Shown here piece by piece: positions 1-7,274 of a DNA stretch of 64,000 nt. The translations under genes were made by a program, and so were the position numbers. The notes beneath the pieces are model-generated. The model did not search any database and had not been told where the DNA came from. It saw nothing but the letters and a program-made list of their open reading frames with translations. The number at the start of each line of letters is the position of its first letter. Position 1 is the first letter of the stretch. The DNA is from Streptomyces regalis (lineage in GTDB: Bacteria > Actinomycetota > Actinomycetes > Streptomycetales > Streptomycetaceae): positions 1 to 64,000 of the forward strand of contig NZ_LLZG01000013.1 of NCBI RefSeq assembly GCF_001509475.1, written 5' to 3'.

Positions 1-1
1 C

Positions 2-616
2 GGTGCCGGCAAGGTCTACGCCACGGCCCGCGACCCGCGCAGCGTGACGCACCCCGATGCGGTCCCGGTGGCGCTGGAGGTCACCGACCCGGCCTCCGTC
101 GCGGCGGCGGCCGTGCAGGCGGGAGACGTCACCGTGCTGATCAACAACGCCGGTGCCTCGGTCGGCGCGTCCTTCCTCGACTCCCCGGTCGAGGACGTCC
201 GCCGCGAGTTCGAGACCAACTTCTACGGCCCGCTCCTTCTCACCCGGGCCTTCGTGCCGGTCATCGAGCGCAACGGCGGCGGCCACCTCCTCAACGTGCA
301 CTCCGTGCTCTCCTGGATCGCGCTCGGCGGCTCCTACAGCGCCTCCAAGGCCGCCCTGTGGTCGCAGACCAACTCCCTGCGCCTGGAGCTCCGGTCGCGC
401 GGCATCGCCGTCACCGGACTGCACGTCGGCTACGTCGACACCGACCTGGCGGCCGGCGTCGACGCACCCAAGTCCGACCCGCGGGACATCGCCGCCCTCG
501 CCCTCGACGGCATCGAAACCGGCGCGTACGAAGTGCTCGCCGACGACGTCTCGCGGCAGGTCAAGGCGGGCCTGGCCGGCGACCTGGCCGGACTGTACGC
601 CCAGCTGGCGAAGTAA
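2..616 (+). CDS. SDR family oxidoreductase, 5' end outside window
   Basis: Last 204 residues of a short-chain dehydrogenase/reductase; the start codon and glycine-rich cofactor loop lie left of the window. Visible SDR marks are LINNAG (fold-stabilising NNAG), a serine in NVHSVLSW and the catalytic YSASK motif. The family uses NAD(P)H for oxidation or reduction of alcohols and ketones in the cytoplasm. The sequence after YSASK (GIAVTGLHVGYVDTDLAAGV) is typical of the classical SDR3-like group, but the substrate cannot be read. An alpha/beta hydrolase follows 27 bp downstream and is probably co-transcribed. Reading is open from base 2, so this is a truncated entry, not a broken gene. Confidence 0.85.
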   Translation, partial: GAGKVYATARDPRSVTHPDAVPVALEVTDPASVAAAAVQAGDVTVLINNAGASVGASFLDSPVEDVRREFETNFYGPLLLTRAFVPVIERNGGGHLLNVHSVLSWIALGGSYSASKAALWSQTNSLRLELRSRGIAVTGLHVGYVDTDLAAGVDAPKSDPRDIAALALDGIETGAYEVLADDVSRQVKAGLAGDLAGLYAQLAK

Positions 617-643
617 CCCCTTCACACACAAGGAGTCGGCAAG

Positions 644-1525
644 ATGCCTGGTCACGAGTCACGTCCCACGATCCACATTCCGGGGACCACCAGCCACACC
701 ATCGCCCCGCGCGCGGGACTTGACGGCCGAGAGGGGACGCTGCGCTACCTCAAGGCGGGCACCGGCGCCCCCTTGGTCCTGCTGCACACCGTACGAACCC
801 AGGCCGAGCACTTCCGCCACCTCATTCCGCTGATCGCGGACCACTACACCGTGTACGCCCTCGATCTGCCGGGGATGGGCTACTCCGACATCGTGCCCGG
901 CGCCTCGTACGACGAGCCGGCCATGCGCGCGGGCGTCAAGCGGCTCCTGACCGAACTCGACCTCCACGACGTGACGTTGGTCGGCGAGTCCATGGGGGCG
1001 GTGCTCGCCCTGACCACCGCCGCCGACCTCCCGGAACGGGTCCGTCGCGTCGTCGCGGTCAACACCTACGACTTCCGCGGCGGAATCGCCCGCTCCAGCC
1101 TCCTCGCCCGCGTCGTGGTCAGCGGCGTCCTCCTGCCCGGAGTGGGCCCGGTGATCGCCGGTGTGGAGCCCAGGCCCGCCCTCCGCACGATCCTGCAAGG
1201 CGGACTCGGCGACAAGAGCGCACTGCGGGCGGACTACGTGGACGAACTCCTCCAGGTGGGCAGGCGCCCCGGCTACCCGACCGTCGCCCGGGGCGTGTAC
1301 CAGAACCTGCCCAGCCTCATCGCGGCCCGCTCGCGCTACCCCGAGGTCAAGGCCCCCGTCCACCTCGTCTACGGCGAGAAGGACTGGTCCCGGCCCTCGG
1401 ACCGGGAGGCCAACAAGCAGCTGCTGCCCGCCGCCGACTTCACGCAGGTCCCGAAGGCGGGCCACTTCATCGCCTTGGAACGGCCCGACGTACTGGCCGA
1501 CCTGTTGAACGCGGCGGCGGCCTGA
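644..1525 (+). CDS. alpha/beta hydrolase
   Basis: A 293-residue alpha/beta-hydrolase fold protein. The nucleophile elbow is GESMGA with Ser116, the acid is probably Asp247 in VYGEKDW, and the base is His274 in KAGHFIALERP. An oxyanion region LLHTVRT lies near residue 47. No signal peptide is seen, so it should be cytoplasmic. The ATG at 644 follows an AAGGAG ribosome site at about -10. It lies 27 bp after the SDR gene in the same direction, suggesting a two-gene unit with a linked oxidation and ester, lactone or haloalkane hydrolysis role. The substrate class cannot be decided by reading; a haloperoxidase or haloalkane dehalogenase relative is possible. Confidence 0.85.
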   Translation: MPGHESRPTIHIPGTTSHTIAPRAGLDGREGTLRYLKAGTGAPLVLLHTVRTQAEHFRHLIPLIADHYTVYALDLPGMGYSDIVPGASYDEPAMRAGVKRLLTELDLHDVTLVGESMGAVLALTTAADLPERVRRVVAVNTYDFRGGIARSSLLARVVVSGVLLPGVGPVIAGVEPRPALRTILQGGLGDKSALRADYVDELLQVGRRPGYPTVARGVYQNLPSLIAARSRYPEVKAPVHLVYGEKDWSRPSDREANKQLLPAADFTQVPKAGHFIALERPDVLADLLNAAAA

Positions 1526-1539
1526 CCTCCCCGAGAGTG

Positions 1540-1575
1540 CCGTGGTCACCCCCGTTCGGGTGTAGTGCGCCACGG
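1540..1575 (+). terminator. possible weak hairpin after the hydrolase gene
   Basis: An imperfect dyad with outer arms CCGTGG and CCACGG and inner arms ACCC and GGGT lies in the gap between the hydrolase and the CocE gene. There is no T-tract. It may attenuate read-through or be chance in GC-rich DNA. Confidence 0.25.
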
Positions 1576-1630
1576 GGACCAGGTTCGACCATGTCGCGTG
1601 GCAGCCTCGTGGCACGCAAAGGAGCAGCAC

Positions 1631-3307
1631 ATGGCGGAGATGCAGATCGAGTTCGATGTTCCGGCGGAGATGCGTGATGGCACCGTGCTACGCGCGGACG
1701 TCTATCGCCCCGGCGGTACGGGGCCGTGGCCGGTGCTGCTGAGTCGGCTGCCGTACGGGAAGCAGATGCCCATGGCGCTCGCGATCCTCGATCCCCTGGC
1801 GGCGGCCAGGCGTGGCTTCATGGTGGTCATCCAGGACACCCGTGGCCGGTTCGCCTCCGAGGGGCAGTGGGAGCCGTGGACGTACGAGGAGAGCGACGGG
1901 TACGACACCGTGCGCTGGGCTGCCGCCCTTCCCGGCGCGAACGGCTCCGTCGGCATGATCGGCGCCAGCTATTTCGGCAACACGCAGTGGATGGCGGCGC
2001 TGTCCAAGCCCCCGGAGCTGAAGGCGATCGCACCGATGGTCACGTGGTCCGATCCGGACGACGGACTATGGACGCGCGGCGGTGCGGTCGAGCTCGGCAT
2101 CACCGCGCCCTGGACCCTCATGATGGGCGCCGACGCGCTGACGCGCCGGCACGGCACCGACCCTGCCGCGCTCGTGGGCGGCATCACCGGACTCGTACGG
2201 GATCTGGACGGCCTGGCGGGCGGCGGTTACGGGGAACTGCCCGTGGGACGCTTTCCCGCCTTCGCCCGCCACGACCTGCCCGAACTGGGCTACGAGCGGT
2301 CCCGGCGGGAGCCCGACTGGGCGCGCTCCTGCCGCGTCGCGGGCCGACACGACGAGGTGGACCTGCCCACCTTCCAGGTCGGCGGCTGGTACGACATCTT
2401 CACCCAGGGCACACTCGACAACTTCACCGCCATGCGCCGCGCCGGCCGGCCCGCCACACTGATCATGGGCCCCTGGACGCACACCAACCAGCAGCACGTC
2501 ATCGGCGACGTCAACTTCGGGTTCGCCGCGAACTCTGCCTTCATGGGCATGCGCGGACGCCTGCACGACATGCAGCTCGACTGGTACCAGCGCGCGATCG
2601 GTGATGGCGAGGCCCTGGAGCCGGACACGGGCCGGGTGCTGCTGTTCGTCATGGGCGTCAACCAGTGGCGCGAGGAGAGGGAATGGCCCCTGTCGCGGGC
2701 CGTGGACACGGACTTCCACCTGCACGCGGACGGACGCCTGACCCTTGAGCCACCCTCCACTGCCGAGCAGCCCGAGGAGTTCACCTACGACCCCATGGAT
2801 CCGGTGCCCACCACCGGCGGCGCGCTCCTGCTGTCCGACGAGTTCCGTGCCGGACCCCTGGACCAGACGGTCGTGGAGGCACGCGAGGACGTCCTCGTCT
2901 TCAGCACCGAACCGCTCACCGAGGACACCGAGGTGACCGGCCGCGTCCGGGCGGTCCTCTTCGCCGCCACGGACGGACCCTCGACCGACTGGGTGGCACG
3001 CCTGTGCGACGTCGACGAGAACGGCGTCTCCCGCAACATCACCGACGGCATCGTGCGCGTGCGTGCGGCGACGCCGGGCGAGGCAGCCGAACACGTCGTG
3101 GACCTGTGGTCGACCAGCATCGTCTTCCGGGCAGGGCACCGCATACGGGTCCAGATCACCTCCAGCAACTTCCCCCGCTGGGACCGCAACCTCAACACGG
3201 ACGAACCCGAGCAGGACGCAACCACGGCCCGAGTGGCCCGCCAGCAGGTCTTCCACGACCCCGACCGACCCTCCCGGATCATCCTGCCCGTGGTGCCTCC
3301 GGCCTGA
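1631..3307 (+). CDS. CocE/NonD family hydrolase
   Basis: A 558-residue protein of the X-Pro dipeptidyl-peptidase / cocaine-esterase (CocE/NonD) family, which hydrolyses esters or amides by a Ser-Asp-His triad. The start matches the family: DGTVLRADVYRP, then LLSRLPYGK, DTRGRFASEGQW and the nucleophile motif GASYFG with Ser113. WTHTNQQHVIGD near residue 280 fits the catalytic-histidine region. The C-terminal third is the jelly-roll domain, ending NFPRWDRNLNT, a family hallmark. The ATG at 1631 follows AAAGGAG; an in-frame GTG further upstream lacks a ribosome site. No signal peptide is seen. It stands alone at the end of the first block. Confidence 0.9.
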   Translation: MAEMQIEFDVPAEMRDGTVLRADVYRPGGTGPWPVLLSRLPYGKQMPMALAILDPLAAARRGFMVVIQDTRGRFASEGQWEPWTYEESDGYDTVRWAAALPGANGSVGMIGASYFGNTQWMAALSKPPELKAIAPMVTWSDPDDGLWTRGGAVELGITAPWTLMMGADALTRRHGTDPAALVGGITGLVRDLDGLAGGGYGELPVGRFPAFARHDLPELGYERSRREPDWARSCRVAGRHDEVDLPTFQVGGWYDIFTQGTLDNFTAMRRAGRPATLIMGPWTHTNQQHVIGDVNFGFAANSAFMGMRGRLHDMQLDWYQRAIGDGEALEPDTGRVLLFVMGVNQWREEREWPLSRAVDTDFHLHADGRLTLEPPSTAEQPEEFTYDPMDPVPTTGGALLLSDEFRAGPLDQTVVEAREDVLVFSTEPLTEDTEVTGRVRAVLFAATDGPSTDWVARLCDVDENGVSRNITDGIVRVRAATPGEAAEHVVDLWSTSIVFRAGHRIRVQITSSNFPRWDRNLNTDEPEQDATTARVARQQVFHDPDRPSRIILPVVPPA

Positions 3308-3367
3308 CCGAAGCGGCGGGAGAGCCGGCCGATCCGTTGCTCCGGTAGGCAAGGGCTGCCGAAGCAG

Positions 3368-3523
3368 TCATGTCGGCTCGGTCGAAGGGCGGCAGGCATC
3401 CGCGGCGGAGGCGATGATCTCCCACCAGGGCGCCTGCCCGTCGGCAAACTCCGGGGTGAAGATTCCCTCGGCCAGCAGGCCGACCAGCCTGCGCTCGGCC
3501 GACCGGCGGTGACGCGGCCGCAT
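3368..3523 (-). pseudogene. short unidentified fragment
   Basis: A 51-codon minus-strand reading frame ending at 3368. Its C-terminal part (GLLAEGIFTPEFADGQAPWW and following) has the composition of real protein rather than shadow translation. I do not recognise a family. Upstream sequence in the same direction is not open, so it is probably the tail of a decayed gene in this relic-rich stretch. Confidence 0.3.
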
Positions 3524-3689
3524 CAGAAGACGGCGGCCACCCTGCCGAGTACGACACCCAGGGCCTGAGCCAAGAGGGCACGAGCAGCCGGTGGCCCCCG
3601 CCTGCTCGATCTGATGCCAGAGTCACAGGGCTCCGGTGAGTTGGCACGACCGGCGGCGGCCGTTCGAGATGACGGTGAGTTCCTCGGGT

Positions 3690-4281
3690 CACGCGGTGGC
3701 TGTGGGCTCGCCGTCGGGGACTGTCGTGGCGCGGAGGGAGTGTTCGTCCACCTGCCGGTGGCCCCGGAGGGGGACCGTCTGGCCTACGCGCACAACACCG
3801 TGGCCGCCGTTCGTGAGGCCCGACCCGCCCGCGTGGTGTTCTCCACCAGCGGCGGCATCGTGAGCACCGACGGCGACAGCTCTCGGGGCGACTCGGCCGA
3901 GAACGCCGTATCGGTGCTTGTCGCCGGACTGGCGGACAGTGCTGTCTCCCACACGGTGATCGAGCCCCGCTTCTACCTGGAGAACCTGCTCCTGCCGCAC
4001 GCGCTCGCGGGCGTCCGCGAGGAGGGCGTGCTGCGCTACCCGCTACCCAGCGGCCTCCGCGCCTCGTGGGCCTCGCACCCGGACATCGCCGACGCCGCCA
4101 CCGCACTGCTCGAACGCACGGACGTCACCGGCGTGGTCTCTCCGTCGGGCAGTACCCGGCGATCAGCGGAGAGAACGTGGCCGAGGCGTTCAGCACCCGG
4201 CTCGGACGAACAGTGACCTACGAGGCGAGCCGGATCGCTCGATCACAGCCGAGCACTCCGCCCAGAAGCGTCTCGGCGTGA
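3690..4281 (+). pseudogene. NmrA-like NAD(P)-binding protein, frameshifted relic
   Basis: Relic of an NmrA/SDR-type NAD(P)-binding protein. Recognisable pieces are VFVHLPVAPEGDRLAYAHNT, ARVVFSTSGGIV, VIEPRFYLENLLLPHALAGV and HPDIADAATALLERTDVTGVV. After about 4145 the homologous reading moves to another frame (VGQYPAISGENVAEAFSTRL), so a frameshift splits the gene. The N-terminal GxxGxxG loop is not found. It is distinct from the intact NmrA-like gene at 4872-5969. Whether the front half still makes protein is unknown. Confidence 0.6.
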
Positions 4282-4404
4282 CACCTCGGACGGCGAGCCA
4301 GTCGCCGGCCGGCATCGATCTCTGACATGGATCGCCAACGCTGATTCTCTGATCCTGATGAACAGCGTGGCGGCGCCTGCGGGCCCGGCACCCTTGGCTG
4401 AACG

Positions 4405-4735
4405 CTACTCCCACGACCAGATATCGACCGGGTTGCCGCTGGCGGCGAACCCGAAGGCGTTTCCGGTGTGGGTCGCGGTCATCCGCCAGTGGAGGACCAC
4501 CCAGCCGCCCGGAAGCTCCTGCTGGAACAGGATCCGGTGCTGCGTTCGGTGAATCCGTCGCGGACCGCAGCGACCAGTGCTCGCATGCCGTCGATGCCCG
4601 AAGGGGCGGCGCCGGCAGCAGGGTTGTAGTCGATCACGTCCGGGGCGAACACCTCATCCGCCCCGGCGACGTCGCCGGTGTCGTAGAGCTCGGCTCGCGC
4701 GCGGCGACCGCAACGCGGGCCGAGCGCACCATCTC
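4405..4735 (-). pseudogene. SnoaL-like / ester cyclase relic (NTF2 fold)
   Basis: The minus strand encodes two pieces of a SnoaL-like polyketide-cyclase / ester-cyclase protein in different frames: AELYDTGDVAGADEVFAPDV with IDGMRALVAAVRDGFTE, then ILFQQELPGGWVVLHWRMT and HTGNAFGFAASGNPV before the stop at 4405. The change of frame falls near 4540. Intact relatives are about 130-150 residues of NTF2-like fold and are often encoded beside oxidoreductases. No intact start was found. Confidence 0.55.
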
Positions 4736-4853
4736 GCTTGCGGTGTTGGCCGTACTGATCGCAGGCGTGAAGATCGCCGGGTTCCTGGCCATGCCGGACA
4801 GGCCTGGGAGGTCTCGTCGCGCAGCGGATACCGAGCCACTACCGGCTCGCCTG

Positions 4854-4887
4854 TTTACAAGTTGCCCGTCTTTACAACTTGCCCGTC
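4854..4887. repeat. 17-bp tandem duplication at the stop of the NmrA-like gene
   Basis: Two adjacent 17-bp units (4854-4870 and 4871-4887) differ at one base; the unit core is TTGCCCGTC on the plus strand. The right copy holds the last codons and TAA stop of the NmrA-like gene, and the left copy repeats them just beyond the stop. Confidence 0.8.
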
Positions 4888-5969
4888 CTGAAATCCGCGC
4901 TGCTCTTGAGGACCGCGGAGTCCATGGTCCAGTTCTCCGGCTGGACCCTCTCCCAGAGGCTTCCCTTGCCGAGTTCCCTTCCCAGGTGGTCTTCGCGACG
5001 GAACCACTCCTCCGCGCTCCTGATCCTGTTGGGGTGGATTTCGTCGAGCAGGGCGTAGTCCCTGGTGATGATTCCGTGTTTCCACACGTTCCAGAAGCCC
5101 GTGAAGTTGTCGCGGAAGCTCATGGTGCTCTTGTCGTTGGGATCAGCGTTGTATCCGGCAGGGTGATCAGCGATCCCCCTGAGGTCCGGACTGTTCCAAT
5201 AGGTGTCCAGATCGGTGTCGATGTACTGCGCCGGATGCCCGGTGACCTTCTCGAATGCCGCGGCCATATCGGTGTAGGTCATGTGCTCGATGGCGACTTC
5301 GAGGTCCATGCCGTTGGCCCGCTCCGGATTGTCGAAGAGCCAGCGGACATAGAATCCGCAGTCTTCGAGAGCGACGTGCGGAACGGATCCCTCGCCGAGC
5401 GGGACTCGCCACGTGACGACACCGTCCTCGATGCTGGGCGTCATGGGCGTGAGCGGCGAGATCACCATCTCGATGTAGGGACCTGACGTGAAGACCGCCG
5501 CTCCCATCCGGTCCCTGTTCTTTTCGTTCTGGAAGAGAACCCATTCGGCCATGCGACCCTTGCCGTCATAGTGGCCGGTGCGGAACCTGGAGTCGTAGCC
5601 CGACTTCTTGAGGGCGTAGTCGAGGTTCCCGTAGACGAAGAACTTGATTCCTTCCTCGATCGCTATCTCATAAGTGCGGATGGCCCAGTAGGTCTCGGTC
5701 TTCTCGCCGGTGTTGAACCCGTCGATGTTGACGAACGCCCCGTCACAGCCGCGAAATCCTTCGCGCAGCACGTCCTCGTCGGCGAATGACCCTTCGAGGA
5801 TGGAGACGTTGCCGAGCGCGAGGAGTTCCTGGGCCCGGGGGGAGGTGGCATCCCGGGTGAGGACCCGGACGGAGTATTTCTTGTCTGCAACAAGAGCGCG
5901 GACGATGGGAATCCCTTGGGCCCCTGTACCGCCAATGACGAAGATGGTGGAGGTGGCATGAGAAGACAT
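4872..5969 (-). CDS. NmrA family NAD(P)-binding protein
   Basis: A 365-residue NmrA-type atypical SDR. The N-terminus reads STIFVIGGTGAQGIPIVRAL, which holds the GxxGxxG dinucleotide loop, followed by VRVLTRDATSPRAQEL, typical of NADP-binding NmrA and HSCARG redox sensors. Later segments NIDGFNTGEKTETYWAIRTY and MVISPLTPMTPSIEDG fit the family. Members act as NADP(H)-sensing regulators or as oxidoreductases; no YxxxK catalytic pair is evident here. ATG 5969 has GGAG about 12 bases upstream. The 5' region carries two copies of a TetR-like operator sequence (6112-6153). Codon use looks normal, so the gene appears intact amid relics. Substrate unknown. Confidence 0.85.
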   Translation of the reverse strand: MSSHATSTIFVIGGTGAQGIPIVRALVADKKYSVRVLTRDATSPRAQELLALGNVSILEGSFADEDVLREGFRGCDGAFVNIDGFNTGEKTETYWAIRTYEIAIEEGIKFFVYGNLDYALKKSGYDSRFRTGHYDGKGRMAEWVLFQNEKNRDRMGAAVFTSGPYIEMVISPLTPMTPSIEDGVVTWRVPLGEGSVPHVALEDCGFYVRWLFDNPERANGMDLEVAIEHMTYTDMAAAFEKVTGHPAQYIDTDLDTYWNSPDLRGIADHPAGYNADPNDKSTMSFRDNFTGFWNVWKHGIITRDYALLDEIHPNRIRSAEEWFRREDHLGRELGKGSLWERVQPENWTMDSAVLKSSADFRTGKL

Positions 5970-6111
5970 GGTTCTTGACTCCAGAGGTTGAGTACGCACG
6001 CGATCAGCACGCGCCGGGTGCGGCGCATTCCGGGCTGATCTCTGCTTCAGCTTGGCGATCAACAGCACCGACCGACTGGCTCTGTCCTGATGTCCGTGGC
6101 CACGAGCACTC

Positions 6112-6153
6112 GGAAATCGATCGGTTTCCATACCGTACACCGATCGGTTTCCA
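6112..6153 (-). promoter_or_regulatory. paired CGATCGGTTTCCA operator-like sites
   Basis: CGATCGGTTTCCA occurs at 6118-6130 and again at 6141-6153, 23 bp apart, about 140 bp upstream of the NmrA-like gene. The left copy is part of a near-palindrome GGAAATCGATCGGTTTCC (6112-6129). Paired dyads of this size suit a TetR-family dimer pair. No TetR gene is present in the neighbourhood. Confidence 0.5.
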
Positions 6154-6234
6154 GGCGGCAAGCGCCCGGGGACCCGGTGGTGCGCGCGTATGTCCAGAGC
6201 CTGGTTCGAGGGCGCGGTGGCCGCCCACACGGCG

Positions 6235-6500
6235 CTGGGCGAGAAGCGTGCCGTCCGCGGCCGAGCCCGCCGCCATGCCCAGCGCGCCGACCTGGGTGGC
6301 GGTGTCGAAGCCGAGGCCGAAGAGCAGGCCCACGAAGTACAGCTGCCAGCCGTGCTCGATGAACATGTCGGAGCGGCCCTGAAGGACCCGGTTCATCAGG
6401 CCGCGGTCGGCCAGGAGTTCCTCCAGTTCCTCCGGCTGGTGGCGGCCGGCCTTCGCCTCGCGCCAGGTGCGGACGATGCCGCGTGCTACGCATCGGCAGT
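6235..6500 (-). pseudogene. HoxN/NixA-type nickel/cobalt transporter relic
   Basis: Minus-strand fragment of an NiCoT family membrane permease. Clear family segments are GIVRTWREAKAGRHQPEELE, LMNRVLQGRSDMFIEHGWQL and YFVGLLFGLGFDTATQVGAL, the last being the conserved LFxLGFDTATE-like signature. The metal-binding HAxDADH segment, expected earlier in the protein, is absent upstream, and the reading loses similarity after GSAADGTL. Both ends are therefore lost and the fragment cannot form a transporter. Confidence 0.65.
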
Positions 6501-6944
6501 ACGGCACGCGTCTTCACCGCATCCCTGCTGCGTGTGCTCGAAAGCGCAGAGCACAAGGACAACGCCGCGCCCCCGGACACTGAACGCCGTCGTGGCACAC
6601 CACACGACGCAGCCCCGCCTCGCTACAGCGTGGGCCAGATGCGACGATCACGGACATCAGAGCGTCGGTCACAGCGCATGCAACAAGCCGCAGCCCCAAG
6701 ACCCGCATCGATCTCAAGACCCGGGCCATGACCCGGGCCGGCGGTTCCGACAAGGTCTCGACGGCTGCTATGTGGGCAGGTCAGTGATGCGCTGCCGCTG
6801 CACCACCAGCAGACGAAGAACCTTCTGGTGTCGTACTCGCCGAAGAAGCCCGGCTTCTTCTTTACGTTGCAACTCCCAGTTCCTCCCACCGCTATCCCGC
6901 TCCTGACCAGCTCTTCCGGACCAGTCACGGACCAAAACCTCGAC
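6501..6944. other. stretch with no recognisable gene
   Basis: About 440 bp between the transporter relic and the integrase relic. Reading frames on both strands are short and show no family I recognise. It contains one terminator-like hairpin (6842-6863). Confidence 0.5.
6842..6863 (+). terminator. hairpin followed by a short T run
   Basis: Arms GAAGAAGCC and GGCTTCTTC around a single C, followed by TTT. It is the only hairpin here with a T run on the plus strand. No intact gene ends beside it, so it may be a leftover of lost DNA. Confidence 0.45.
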
Positions 6945-7196
6945 TCACCCCTCACGCGCCGCGCCCTGGCTGACGCGGTCCCACTCCTGCGTGGACTGCT
7001 CCATCAGGCGGTTGGCCTGCTCCCTGACGCCGTCCAGGAACTTGGCGTAGTGCCGGAAGAGGACCTCGATGCTCTGGCCGGCGCGGCGAGCGCATTCGGC
7101 CGGGTCCACACCGGAGTACAACGAGAACGAGATCCCGGCGTGCCGGAGATCGTAGGGCCGCTTGGCCAGCCCGGAGGTGGAGGAGTGGAGGGGTGA
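6945..7196 (-). pseudogene. tyrosine-type site-specific integrase, C-terminal relic
   Basis: The minus strand encodes the C-terminal end of a phage or ICE-type tyrosine recombinase: LAKRPYDLRHAGISFSLYSG, then AECARRAGQSIEVLFRHYAK, ending at a TGA at 6945. RPYDLRHAG is the conserved HxxR-type box region and FRHYAKFLDG holds the second tyrosine-box (Y nucleophile). The catalytic N-terminal arginine region is missing, and the reading ends at about 7196 near the fucosidase terminator. It marks an old integration event at the left border of the fucose block. Confidence 0.7.
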
Positions 7197-7229
7197 GGGC
7201 CGCGCGTGCGGCTGGAGGAAGGGGAGGCC

Positions 7230-7259
7230 GAGGGCCGGTGCGGTGCGGCACCGGCCCTC
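7230..7259 (-). terminator. terminator of the first fucosidase gene
   Basis: Perfect 12-bp arms GAGGGCCGGTGC and GCACCGGCCCTC with a 6-base loop, 16 bp beyond the minus-strand stop. No T-tract, as is usual in Streptomyces. Confidence 0.7.
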
Positions 7260-7274
7260 TCGCGCATCGCCGGG

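Noticed and set aside
5970..6230. Extension of the NmrA-like gene to about 6230
   Set aside because: The extra 87 residues have no family similarity and contain the operator repeats.
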